64,000 nucleotides of DNA, taken from contig JAIQDT010014321.1 of NCBI GenBank assembly GCA_021521415.1, positions 175,255 through 239,254 of the forward strand, read 5' to 3'. Origin of the DNA: Bidens hawaiensis. Its lineage: Eukaryota > Streptophyta > Magnoliopsida > Asterales > Asteraceae. The position numbers were made by a program, and so were the translations under genes. Below, one piece after another: positions 24,559 through 36,537 of the stretch (the stretch's first letter is position 1; every line of letters begins with the position of its first letter). The notes under the pieces are model-generated. The model made no database searches and was not told where the DNA came from. It saw only the letters and a program-made list of their open reading frames with translations.

Positions 24559-27500
24559 ATGTCTACTGATAATAACTCCTCATTCACCCTCAAGGCTATC
24601 CTTGAGAAAGAAAAGTTGAATGGCACCAACTTTCTTGAGTGGCACCGCAACTTGGGACTTGTTCTCAAGATGGCAAAGAAGCACTATGTTCTCGATTGAC
24701 CTGTTCCAACCAAGCCTGAAAACAATACTGCTGATGCTAGGAGGGTTCTTGACAAACATATGGACGATTCTGCTGAAGTCGCCTGTATCATGCTAGCCAC
24801 CATGTCTTACGAGCTTGCTAAAGGCTTGGAAGATTTTGGTGCCTATGAGATGCTTAAGCAACTCAAGGGCATGTTCCAGAAACAAGCCCGTCAAGAACGC
24901 TATGACACCATGAAGCAGCTCATTAGTTGCAGAATGGAACAGGGATCACCTGTTAGTGCGCATGTCGTCAAGATGAAAGGGTACATCGAACAACTAAGGA
25001 AACTTGATTATCCCCTGTCAGATGAAATGGCAGCGGATTTCATCCTGAACTCTCTTCCCACCTCTTACGACCAGTTCATAATGAATTTCAATATGAATGG
25101 CTGGGTGAAAACAGTACCAGAGCTTCATGGAATGCTCAAGACGGCTGAGATGAATATTCCCGCTAAAACCAATCAAGTTCTTATGGTTTGATCTGCTGGT
25201 GTCCTCAAGCCTAAACCCAAGAACCAGGGTCATAACGGTAAAGGCAAGAAGAAGGTTACTGTTGCTGCCAGGTCTGCCACCAACACTAACAAAGGTGTTG
25301 CAAAGGTACCGCCGCCGCCTCCTGAGGAGCGCCAGTGCTACAAAATGGGACACTGGAAACGTAACTGTCCCGACTACCTTGCTGAGCTGAAAATGCAGAG
25401 GACCAATGGTGAAAGCTCCTCTAAAGGTATTTTTATTTACGTTATTGAACTTTTCACTGTCTCTAGCAACACATGGGTATTTGATACCGGATTTGGCTAC
25501 CACATTGTTAATGTCTTGCATGAGCCTGAAAAATGGAAGAAGCTGAAACAAGGCAGCATGGAACTCATCGTTGGAGATGGGAAGAGAGTCCCAGTTCTTG
25601 CAACTGGCACATATCGTTTTGCTTGTCCGTCTGGCCTTGTAGTTACTTTGGACAACTGTTTGTTTGCACCTGGTTTGACCAGAAACATTATTTCAGTTTC
25701 TTTATTATTTGAACAAGGATTTAAGTACGTTTTTAATAGTAATGCTAATTCTGCCTACTTGAATGATATCTTTTATTTTGAGGCTAAACCTCGAAATGGT
25801 ATTTATAAGGTTGATGTTCAAATAAACAATAATGTATATAATCTTTCTAAACATATCAGATCTAGCATCAATGATACATTTCTATGGCATTGCCGACTTG
25901 GCCACATAAGCAAGGCACGAGTTAAGAGACTCCAATCCGAAGGGATTCTTGAATCCACAGGACTGGGCTCTTTTGATGACTGCTAATCCTGCTTAGCTGG
26001 CAAACTCGCCAAAGGTTCCTTCACTCATAAGAATGAACGAGCAAAAGATCTGCTGGGAATCATACATACTGATGTATGCGGTCCCTTCGGAACCATGTCT
26101 AGAAATCATGAAAGATACTTCGTTTCTTTTATTGACGATTACAGTCGGTATGCCTATATGTATCTCATGAAACACAAGCATGAAACCTTTGAAAGGTTCA
26201 AAGAGTTTCAAAACGAAGTGGAAAACCAACTCGGGAAAACTATTAAAATGCTTCAATCAAATCGAGGTGGAGAGTATCTCAGCTCAGAATTCATACATCA
26301 TCTGAAAGAGCGTGGAATTGTTTCACAGCTCACTCCACCCGGCACACCCCAACACAATGGCGTGAGCGAGAGGAGAAATCGAACCTTTCTAAACATGGTC
26401 CGATCGATGATGTGCAGAACTAACTTGCCTTACTCCTTTTGGATTTTTGCCCTTTTTCCCGCTGCCCGCATTGTCAATCTGGCTCCAACTAAAAAAGGTA
26501 AGCAAAACCCCATATGAGATATGGCATGGGCGAAAACCCAATTTGTCTTTCCTTATAGTATGGGGATGTGATGCTTATGTCACTAGTGATTCTGACGATA
26601 AGCTTAATCCTCGCGGCGTAAAAGTTGTTTTCGTCGGATACTATAACCAAAGCGGATATTATTTCTTCCATCCTGATAAAAATGTGATTTCTATCAGAGG
26701 GAAGGGCCACTTTCTCGAGAAGGAAATTCTCGATCGAGGAACTGGGGATAATATTGTCGATCTTGAAGAAATTCAAGAACTACAAACTACCGCTGAGGAA
26801 GTTGGAACGTCTGATCAACAAGTTGTTGTTGCTGATACATCGGACATAAACACAAGCGTTCGCAGAAGTAATAGGACTCGCGTACCAAACTCTAAATACC
26901 TATGGCATCTAGATGGTCCCGAGGTCCTCTTAGTAGCTGAGTCAAGCGACGAACCTACTAATTACAAATCTGCTATCTTAGATCCGGAATCTGAGAAATG
27001 GCAAGATGCCATGAACGCCGAGATGCAATCTATGCATGACAATCAAGTCTGGAACTTGGTTGAGTTACCCCTCGAGTGTCGGGCAGTAGGGAGCAAGTGG
27101 ATTTTCAAGAAGAAAACCGACATGCATGGAAATGTGCAGACTTATAAAGCACGGCTAGTCGCGAAAGGTTTTACTCAAACTTAGGGTATTGACTATGATG
27201 AAACCTTCTCGCCCGTTGCTATGACTAAGTCGATAAGGATATTACTTGCCATAGCAGCGTACTATGACTACGAGATATGGCAAATGGATGTCAAAACTGC
27301 TTTTCTTAATGGACATCTTTCTGAAGATGTCTATATGGTTCAGCCTGAAGGTTTTGTCGATCCTAAGTATCCTAAGAGAGTGTGCAAACTGAATAAGTCC
27401 ATTTATGGACTTAAACAGGCATCTCGCAGCTTGAATCTTCATTTTAATGAGAAAATCAAAGAGTTTGGTTTTATCAAAAATGAAGATGAGCCTTGTGTTT

Positions 27501-28330
27501 ACAGAAAGGCTAGTGGGAGCACTATATCATTCCTCATCCTGTATGTGGATGATATACTGATAATTGGAAACAACATCCTTATGCTTAAGGAAGTTAAGAA
27601 CTGGTTGGACTCTTGTTTCACAATGAAAGATCTTGGTGAAGCTGCTTATGTTCTAGGAATTAAGATCTACCGAGATAGGTCTAAGCGGCTTCTAGGGCTA
27701 AGTCAAAGTACATACATAGACAAAGTAATGGCACGCTTCTCTATGAATAACTCCAAGAAATGAGCTCTCCCCATGGCTAAAGAAACCGTGATGAACAAAT
27801 CGCAATCTCCGGCAACGGACATTGAAACTAAGCACATGCAAGCGATTCCATATGCTTCAGCGATTGGTTCTATCATGTATACTATGTTATGTACTAGACC
27901 TGACGTCTCGTATGCACTGAGCATGACTAGTCGTTTTCAGCAGAACCCTGGCATTGCCCACTAGACTGCTGTGAAGAACATTCTGAGGTACCTGAAAAGG
28001 ACGAAAGACATGTTTTTGGTGTTTGGAGGAGTGGAAGAAGAACTCACTGTAAGGTGTTACACTGGTGTTAGCTTCTAGACTGACCGAGATGATTCTCGCT
28101 CACAATCTGCTTGGATGAAGAAATTCATAGCCCACCTCGATCTGGTTCCTAGTTTTCTGAAACCGATCGACGTAATCTGAGATAACACAGGAGCCATTGC
28201 TCAAGCCAAAGAGCTCAGATCTCATCACAGGGCCAAGCACATTCTAAGTAAGTTCCAATATATACGGATATACTGGAAAGAGGAGACATCATAATAAGCA
28301 AAGTAGACACAGATCAAAACCTAGCTAACC
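24559..28330 (+). pseudogene. Copia gag-pol, multiply interrupted
   Basis: Gag starts at 24559 and meets TGA at 24697 and again at 25189. The zinc knuckle near 25338 reads CYKMGHWKRNC, lacking the second Cys spacing of a normal CCHC. Protease WVFDTGFGYH lies at about 25480, pre-integrase HCRLGHIS at about 25890. The integrase core has HTDVCGP at about 26068, QSNRGGEY at about 26260 (the second catalytic Asp reads Asn) and SERRN at about 26368. RT carries QMDVKTAFLNG at about 27283 and YVDDILI at about 27542. An RNase H tail with DNTGAIAQAKELRSHHRAKHI-like sequence lies near 28170-28240. Further stops fall at 25984, 27182, 27760 and 27962. It cannot make a working polyprotein. Confidence 0.9.
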
Positions 28331-29256
28331 CGTTCACTAAACCGATGACTCAGGACAAGCATGATCATCATAGAGATGCTATCGGTCTTAGATTAGCTAG
28401 TAGTTTATTTTGTTTAGTATTTGGATGTGTGAACATTTCAAATAGTTATACTTTAAGTTCTCTTTTGATTTAATGGTTAAATGCAAATGTTGAATGATAT
28501 AACTGTGTTCAATTTTAATACGTTTAATCCATGAGTATTGTATTCTAAATTATCCTTAGTCGGTCAGACTCGTGGGAACGACTCTAAATTAAGACTATTC
28601 TGACTTTGGACTCAAGGGGTTAACTTCAAAACTCACAGACCTCATTATGAATGACGTTGGATGTAACTCGCATCAAATCATCTTCATGGATCTTAGTCAT
28701 AAGATGTTTTGATACTGGTATACTCATTTAGTATCCTTAGACCTGAGATACATATTAGAACTTTCGTTTAAGGCTATTCTTTGATAAGTGTCAACCGTTG
28801 TCGCTTAACTTCCAGCTATAAAGGCATTGGTTGGGAATAATCTGAAGTTCAGTGGGAGTTGTATGTATTCAAGATGGGATTCTGTACTCTTACATGATAT
28901 GTAACAGTTAGACATCTTGGCGCCCTCGTTGATTCAAACTGGTAAAGTGTGAGGCCTCACCCAAACTAACTGTGTGTTTGATTGTACCACTTTGACTCTT
29001 GATCGAGAACTATAACGATTGAACGCCATATGAGGTTGAACCTGATCCATGTCTCATTGTTCAATTGATGTCTTATACAGAAAGGATAGCTGACAACAAT
29101 TACCATAAATTCGTTATCTTGCAATAGTGTATTCCAAGATTATTTTGGTTAATGAATTTAAAATGTTATAACCTGTTATGGGCAGCTATGTGTAGCTAGA
29201 GCACCGCTGGCTGTCAGTATTGGGTAAATTAACCAGAAACCGTCCAAGTGGGAGAC

Positions 29257-30035
29257 TGTTGGAATTATGGACCGGTTCGGGTAAGTCAATACGGCCAACC
29301 GGGTTATGACCCGTGAGAGTTACACCGTGAGTAACGAACTATAAACCCGCTTAAGTTAGTTAACCGGGTATGACATAAATTAACGAGATATTATGGGATG
29401 AGCTTTTGGAAATAAGAGATAGGCTTGGTGGCCCTTATTAGCTTAATTAGTTTATTTATAAACTAGTTAACCTAACATTAATCTTAACCCTAGCAACATT
29501 ATTATATTCCATCTCTTCCAAGCCTACAAACCACCACCGTCGGCGCTCCTACCTGCCGCCGCTGCTGTCACGTGAACATCACCGCCACCGCTGCACCCCA
29601 GCTGTCGTGCGCTGCCACTGTTCACCAACCACAACTCCTGTCGTTTGCTGCCGCTGTTACTGTACACCAGTCACCGCCGCCGACGTGCGCCGCTGCTGTC
29701 GGTATAGTCCACCGCCACCGCTGTCCGTTGCCGCTGCCTAGTGCATCGTCATCGTTGATCTCGTTGTGTCACCTAGCTCGGTTCATTAGCCTTCGGTGTC
29801 TCGACCGGTTAATTATTAACCGAGGTAAACTTAAATATATGGTTAGTTTATATTTAATGTTTTGACCCGTACTCGTATTGTTTGTAACCAGATCCTGTCG
29901 GGTCTTGTTTTCGGTGCTGATTAACATATATTTTCCGCTGTGTATATTAATTAATGTAATTAATTATTATTTGTCACGTTTATTGAACCGGATTTAATAA
30001 ACGAAATTTTAACTGATCACCACTGAAACCTAATA
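29257..30035 (+). repeat. 3' LTR of the copia element
   Basis: It is 779 bp and aligns end to end with the 5' LTR, with a 7-bp insertion near 29500. Its last dinucleotide is TA instead of CA. Confidence 0.92.
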
Positions 30036-30040
30036 TATAC

Positions 30041-31975
30041 ATATGTTGTATTTCTTGTCATTTTCGTTTGGATATGTATACATTTCATGCACTACAATTC
30101 CCCAAATCTCTAAAGTGAATATATATATAAGCATTGTTAATATATTTTTAATAAAATGTGACTCATTTCCTACATATTTAAAATATACATAAACTAGGGG
30201 CGCGTCATAATGGTGGTCCGGTGTGGCCCCGGTCTCACCGTTTTTTCTCAGCAGTGTAAATGTACGCATTTTTGTTCAAAAACTATTGTGCGTATTAACT
30301 ACCTCATGTTTTCGTCCAACATTCCCCACTAACACAAATAAACTTCGATACACATCTAACTATATAAAAAACAAAGTTTTTTAAATGACAGGTATCATCA
30401 CCAAGGTGATCATTACAAAATTTTTCATCATCTCCCTCATATTAAATGCATTTCTCTTTCTTATTAACAATTTTGTATTTTATTTTTTTTTCTTTTTAAT
30501 ATTACATTTTCTCTTTTTAATAATTCTTTTCTAATTTAAAATTTTTAATACACACATAAATATTTAATTTTGTTTTATATAAATATACTGTATTAGTTAT
30601 TAATATTAGGTTTTATAAAGTAATCAATTTTCACGTATATTTTGAATAATGATTTCAAAAATTAAGGTTTTAAATATATTATATTAGTTAATTAATATTT
30701 ACGTTTTATAAGAAATGATATTATTGGATGAAGAGGCAAGGTTAATTTAAAATTAAAATTTCAATAAACTTTAACTTATTAAATATATATGATGTTTACT
30801 AAATTACAAGTTTTTTTTCTTTCTAATCCTTAAAATATAAATTTATTACTGATGTATTTTTAGTGTTTATGTTAATTCAAACGAGCGTGTTTCTTTACCT
30901 AGTTAAAGTATCAAGCATGGCTCAGGTCAAAACAATTTATGATTAGAATGAGTTCTGGTCCATGGGTTGGTTTAAAAAAAAAGACATTACAACTTCTTTT
31001 TTTAATTGACTTAAAAATCCACAAAAATATAAACACTGGACTACATGTTTTGGTTTTTCAGGTGGATGAGACAGCTTCTTACCTTGAGAATACAAATATT
31101 GGACATTAACACACTGTTAATCAGATGAAAAATTGACTTTGTATATCCTTCTATTATTAAAGATTTCAAAAATATCGATTTCTTTGGTGAACGAGTTATA
31201 CTTGTACCAAAAAATGAGGTCGTTCAAGAAATTATAATACGTTTGCTATCCATGTTTTCGGGAAACTAAAAATATTGCCATTATTCAGATGGTATCTGTC
31301 AGACATAAAATGATACATTACAAGAAAGATTAGTTTCCAGATGTTTTAAATCGCCTCAAAATCTAAGGTTGTCAAGTCATAGGTTAGTCTTGAAAGACAA
31401 TGTTAAAGTGATGTTGCTTAAATGGTATATGCAATAAAACTAAAGTGCATATGAAAATGCAATATGATAACCATGTTATAGAAGCGAAAATCATATCCGG
31501 AAGTAATACCGAAACTCACACTTTTATTCTTTGAAAGAAAAATCCTACACTTTTAGATACAATGATTAATTTCAAAGAATGAAATTTTTACTTTGTTTTT
31601 GTTTTGCAATGAAGATTAATAAAAGCGGTCCGTCTCTATAGATGGTTGCTTTGTTTTGGGACAATTTATTTTAACTCGTGATTAGTTATGCTAGAGTTAA
31701 AAATACAAACAATATGAAATTATTAAGTTTTGATATAGAAAGTAAAGTTACAAATAAAACTACAAATATTGTGTATAAGGAAATATTTAGGGATTTATGA
31801 ATTCTCTAACGACTTTTTATCTTCATATTATGTAATGTGTAATTTGTTCCATCATATAATATATCTTTATATCTATTGAAATAATTTTTGTATTTGACAT
31901 TGTATTATTAATTAAATAAATTTATTTATTCCAACCCGTATGCTACATGGGTAACTAGCCTAGTTATTATTATAG
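30041..31975. other. AT-rich intergenic DNA
   Basis: No gene or clear element was recognised. Scattered poly-T and poly-A tracts are present. Confidence 0.45.
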
Positions 31976-32085
31976 GCTCTGGTTATCCACACACCTTTTG
32001 ACTTATACACACCCTCTTTCAAGTGGGTTCTATACGATCGTATGACCCATATACGATCATATGTAGGATGTGTGGATAACCAAAG
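31976..32085. repeat. Short fold-back repeat upstream of SMT2
   Basis: GGTTATCCACACACC near the left end and GGATGTGTGGATAACC near the right end are inverted copies about 70 bp apart. The spacer contains the near-palindrome TACGATCGTATGACCCATATACGATCATATG. It may be a tiny MITE or a stem-loop in the promoter region. No TSD was seen. Confidence 0.55.
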
Positions 32086-32251
32086 GGTGTACCAATAACA
32101 TATCCCATATTATATTTGCCGAGTTAAAAGTTAAGAAAAGAATAAATAACAGAATTTGGTCATTAATAAAGTAAATAAATACATACCAAATTGGCACTCA
32201 CAAACCCTCACACACTCATTCACGTTCACATTCACATTCACATTCTCCTCA

Positions 32252-33857
32252 ATGGACTCCCTCACTCTGCTCTTCACATTCTCCCTCCTCGCCGGCGGCC
32301 TCTACTGGTTCGTCTGCATCCTCGGATCCGCCGAACAAAAAGGCAAACACGCCGTCAAGCTCTCCGGCGGCTCCATCGAACGCGACCACGTCCAGGAGAA
32401 TTACAACAACTACTGGTCCTTCTTCCGCCGCCCCAAAGAGATCGAGAAGGCCGAAAACGTACCCGCTTTCGTCGACACCTTTTACAACCTCGTCACCGAT
32501 ATCTACGAGTGGGGGTGGGGCCAATCCTTTCACTTTTCCCCAGCCATACCCGGGAAGTCAAATCTGGAGTCCACCCGGAAACACGAAGAGATGGCGGTAG
32601 ATCTGATCGGGGTCCGACCCGGCCAGAGGATACTCGACGCCGGGTGTGGGGTTGGGGGCCCGATGAGGGCGATTGGCAAGCACTCGGGGTGTAATGTTGT
32701 GGGAATTACAATTAATGAGTATCAGGTCAGCCGGGCCAAGGCGCATAATAAGAAGGCCGGCTTGGATAAGTTGTGTGAGGTGGTGTGTGGTAATTTCCTG
32801 GAGATGCCATTTGAAGACGAGAGTTTTGATGGGGCGTACTCGATTGAGGCGACCTGTCACGCGCCTAAGCTGGAGGATGTTTATAGTGAGATTTTCAGGG
32901 TTTTGAAGCCCGGGGCGATGTACGTTTCGTACGAATGGGTAAAGTTCAACTCTTTTAAGTTTGTGTAATTAGAGTGTAAGTTGTATTAATAATTATAGTT
33001 AGAGCTTGTACAAATCGCCATCTTTAGCTACAGGGGTAAACAGGCGGCTCGTTTTGACTTTCGAGAGCTCGAGCTCGGCTTGGCTTGGCTCGTGAGCTTG
33101 TTTTTTAAGCTTGGGCTTAGCTCGTTTGTTATTTATTAACTAATTTATATACGTTTGTAATAATTTTTATGTATTTTGAGAAAAACTTAAAACTAGCCTA
33201 AGCTTGGCTCGAGCTTGTGCAGTACCTTAAACGAGCCAAAGAGGTAAAACTTAAAAAACACAAGGCCTGTTCCATACAAGGCTCGAGCTTTTTCGATAAC
33301 TAAGCAAGATTTATTTGAGGCTCGAGCTTGGATTCGATAACTAAGCAAGACTTATTTGAGGCTCGGGCTTGACTCTTTTTGAGCTTTTTATCAATCCAAG
33401 CTTGAGTAGCTCGTGAGCATACTCAGACCTCTAATTTTACTAATTACATTGTGTCTAATAGGTAACCACTGAATTATACCGCGCTGAAGATCCTGAACAT
33501 GTGGAAGTTATCCACGGGATCGAGAGAGGTGATGCATTGCCCGGGTTAAGGAGTTATGCCGACATTGCTGAGGTCGCAAAGAAGGTAGGGTTTGAGGTCG
33601 TGAAAGAGAAGGATTTGGCGAAGCCTCCGTCACATCCGTGGTGGTCGAGGTTGAAGATGGGGCGAATTGCGTACTGGAGAAACCACATTGTAGTCACGGT
33701 GCTTGAAACCCTAGGGATTGCGCCGAAGGGAACCATGGATGTTCATGAGATGCTGTTCAAGACCGCCGATTACCTCACTAGAGGAGGGGAAACCGGAATT
33801 TTCTCCCCAATGCATATGATTCTCTGCAAAAAGCCGGAGAAACCACAAGAATCTTGA
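32252..33857 (+). CDS. SMT2: 24-methylenesterol C-methyltransferase (SMT2)
   Basis: SMT2 transfers the second methyl group from S-adenosylmethionine to 24-methylenelophenol, leading to sitosterol-type sterols, at the ER. Two exons, 32252-32938 and 33462-33857, give 360 residues, close to the usual length of about 361. The first 24 residues are a hydrophobic anchor (MDSLTLLFTFSLLAGG). Sterol motif YEWGWG lies at about 84-89, the SAM-binding motif LDAGCGVGGP at about 127-136 and IEATCHAP at about 199. The C-terminus has the typical FSPMHMILC. No damage is seen. The 523-bp intron falls after Glu-Trp and contains a repeat (33030-33433). The ATG has a short upstream CACATT-rich leader. Confidence 0.95.
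33030..33433. repeat. MITE-like repeat with AGCTCG palindromes in the SMT2 intron
   Basis: GAGCTCGAGCTC, GGCTCGAGC, GGCTCGTGAGC and related words recur on both strands through the segment, including a direct repeat of GATAACTAAGCAAGA(C/T)TTATTTGAGGCTCG at about 33296-33365. The ends (TACAGGGGT and the inverse of GACCTCTA) resemble hAT ends only weakly and no clean TSD was found. Confidence 0.55.
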
Positions 33858-35867
33858 TCAGTGAAGTTGAGGTTTATTCTCGATGTTAATCGTTTGTTTC
33901 TTCGCACTCGTTTGGTTGCTTTTAATTGTTAGTATGATTTATCTGTTTTATTCCTGTTTGATTTGCTGTGTTTAAATTAATAACTGCCTTTAGCTTGCTT
34001 ATTCCTTAATCACAATTATGCAATTTTGTTATCTTTTAAATTCTGCACAAGTTTTCATTGATTTAACTCTATGTCAAAGCTATTAAATCATGTAGTTGTT
34101 AATGTTATTTTAATAATTTTTGTTATATAAAAGATTGTATCATCTGTATGTTATTTTAGATCTGATTAGGCTGGCATAATAATAATAATAATAGCTGTAA
34201 AACCAAAGTGCCAGCAGCATGTTTGGAAAAAAAGAATAGGTTGAAGTGGACGGTCACGTGATAAGTGAGCTCACAAGTTGGCAGGTCACGTGGTACCTTT
34301 GGATTGAATAATAACATGACAAGGATTCCGATCCATAACTGAATTTGTCTGATAGTTTCTGGTCCTGTGTAGTTCTTATTATGTTTATTATTAGCAGCCT
34401 TAGTACTGTGTTCTTTCAAGGTTTTAACTGAGATGAAAATTTGAAGAATTTTAATTACCAATTACTCAAATGATCCGACTCGTATTTGAACGGGTGAGAA
34501 TGTGAAAAAGAGTAAAGAAACGGGACAAGAATTCTAAAATGATAACCTATATACAGTTTTAGGAAAATAATTCATTTTAATTTAAATTGTTTGTTTTATT
34601 ATTTATTTTGACTAATTCTAGAATGTCCGTAATGTTGACCGAAACTAGTATATCTGTTACGTTCTTTTTTGTCGCTTATGTCTATAGCTAACATGTAGGT
34701 TACTTTGATCGAATTTAATGGTAAATAGAGATCATATGCAATGCTTGAAAACAATTTTTATATTATAATAAACTTTATCTAGTATGAGTTTTATGCAATT
34801 GATTGCTAGAATATATTTATTCAATGTTTACTTAATCTCTACATAGTTCTATCATGCATCAAAGTAGATGATAACATGTCGGTATGTATATCCAGATAAC
34901 CGTCTATTAACACATCGAATAAGCGATAATAATTTATAAGGATAAGTTTATGAAGGTTATTTATATTGAGTGATTTAATCTCTGAATATGCCAACTAAGT
35001 TAGGAGTAAATCAAGTGTAGTGAAGTTTATAGATCCGATCAGATGAGATGATGTGGTGAATGGACTCCACAGGAATAGTTTATATGTAGCACAGCATAAA
35101 GTGTGGCATGATGTTGTGTTTAGTATATAGTATATGCAACACTGACTTTGCAGATCTCAATAAACACTACCTGCCAATAGATCAGACAAACTACATTGTA
35201 ATTAACTACTGTGACAAGGACAATTAGTTCCCTGCCGGCTGGTTTTTTGTTTGTTTGTTTGTACAATGTTTTGTCATTGGATAATAAATAACCTCACCTA
35301 TGAAGGTTGGTAAAAATGTCATGGGGACGGAGGGCCTGCGAGTTTTGTGGTATGGGGCTATGGTTGAGGCTTGGGATCTCTATGATCTCATGTTCGAAAT
35401 TTGGTCAAGGGGGGTTTTCCCACAGTAACGGGTTTCCTCCTTGATGGTGTTCCATAGTGAGTCATGGAGCGTCAAAATCAGTGGACGATTGACATCTTGT
35501 CTCAGAAAGGCTCACTCGGGTATTAACGATAGTTTCAAACGCTGTTAAGAAAAAGTCGGCGATGCATAAAAAAAAGTAGTGTTTTGTTGATTAAAAATTA
35601 GAAAGTAAATAAGTTTTCCTTTTTTAAACTCCAGCATTACCAACAACAATTCAATTAACCTTTAATAATTAGTTCTTAATAAAAATGTAATTGTTCTTAC
35701 AATCCAAACAATATCAATTTCATGTATATTTAAGCAAACACATAACCAAGACAATTATTCAAATTGCATAATTCAGGTTAATATAATACATTGGCATTTA
35801 AATCTGATCGTTTTACAAGTGCAACTATAGAACATAATGATTTTGGTGTGTGTGTTTGGGGGGGGGG
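33858..35867. other. SMT2 3' region and intergenic DNA
   Basis: It is AT-rich with an (ATA)n run at about 34178. A SINE-like block at about 35318-35580 has a box B-like ATGTTCGAAAT and ends near an A8 run, but this is a weak call. A G10 run lies at about 35858. Confidence 0.35.
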
Positions 35868-35875
35868 ATCATGGA

Positions 35876-36107
35876 TGGGATGAGTATTTGGTACTTAGTG
35901 CCGGGTACCGATTTGGTACCGTCGGTACCGAATCGGTACCAAAGTTTTGAGTTTTGGGATTGGTACCGGTACAGTATGGTACGGCACCGGTATTTCCCGA
36001 ACTTTTACCTTCAATACCGGTACCGAACCGAATATTTCGGTACCAGTACCAAGATTTGATGATTTTGGGGATCGGTATTTTCGGTACTGGTACCGAACTC
36101 ATCCCTA
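35876..36107. mobile_element. Small hAT-like MITE with GGTACCG palindromes
   Basis: The left end TGGGATGAG and the right end CTCATCCCTA are inverted. The flanks ATCATGGA (35868-35875) and GTCATGGA (36108-36115) match at 7 of 8 positions, as expected for a hAT 8-bp duplication. The 232 bp are filled with GGTACCG, CGGTACC and GGTACCGGTAC words. There is no coding capacity. The organisation parallels the element at 17130-17939 with a different core palindrome. Confidence 0.8.
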
Positions 36108-36285
36108 GTCATGGAGAGTCTGTAAAGTCTTATCGTTTTACTACTCGACGCAAGGGATTTAGGATTTGTGATTGGCGTATTGAAATGGGAAATCTGCGAT
36201 TGAATGTGTCATCTATGGGGTTAACTACAAAAGTTAAGAGGGGCCTAACCAAAATTTTTATTAGGTTATCTTTTCTATTTCTTTG

Positions 36286-36384
36286 CACTGATGTATTCAA
36301 CGAGTATATAGCCTTGGCCGACAGGCTCGGGAAATCTTTGAAATTTCATTGTGATGGGGATAGATCATTGCAATTGTGGTCTTA

Positions 36385-36419
<35 letters not shown>
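36286..36419 (+). rRNA. 18S rRNA gene fragment (relic)
   Basis: The segment from CACTGATGTATTCAACGAG through GATGGGGATAGATCATTGCA to TAAGCGCGAGTCATCAGC is the well-known 3' region of plant nuclear 18S rRNA, with several substitutions. It stops abruptly and is joined to 25S sequence. It is a dead fragment, not a functional rRNA gene. Confidence 0.9.
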
Positions 36420-36421
36420 TC

Positions 36422-36434
36422 GTCATTCGAATTA

Positions 36435-36493
<59 letters not shown>

Positions 36494-36537
36494 GGAGACG
36501 GTGAGAGCCCCGTCGTGCCCGGACCCTGTCGCACCTC
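36422..36537 (+). rRNA. 25S rRNA gene fragment (relic)
   Basis: ATTCGAATTATAGTCTGGAG, AGCGTCCTCAGCGGCGGACC and GTGAGAGCCCCGTCGTGCCC match the 5' region of plant 25S rRNA. It follows the 18S piece with no ITS or 5.8S between and fades after CCTGTCGCACC. Only about 116 bp are present. Confidence 0.88.

Larger units (their letters stand above)
22435..30035 (+). mobile_element. Complete but dead Ty1/copia LTR retrotransposon
   Basis: The LTRs are 22435-23207 and 29257-30035. They begin TGTTGG and end CTAACA (5') or CTAATA (3', a C to T change at the very end). A perfect 5-bp target duplication TATAC lies at 22430-22434 and 30036-30040. A tRNA-Met-type primer-binding site (TGGTATCAGAGCC) starts at 23209 and a purine tract (AAGTGGGAGAC) precedes the 3' LTR. 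The domain order gag, protease, integrase, RT, RNase H marks copia. Many nonsense codons interrupt it. By eye the LTRs differ at about 25-30 positions plus two indels (about 3-4 per cent), an age of the order of 1-1.5 million years at commonly used plant LTR rates. Confidence 0.95.

Noticed and set aside
35318..35580. A second SINE with box B-like ATGTTCGAAAT and an A-rich end
   Set aside because: Box A is unconvincing and no target duplication was found, so it is mentioned only as a weak possibility.
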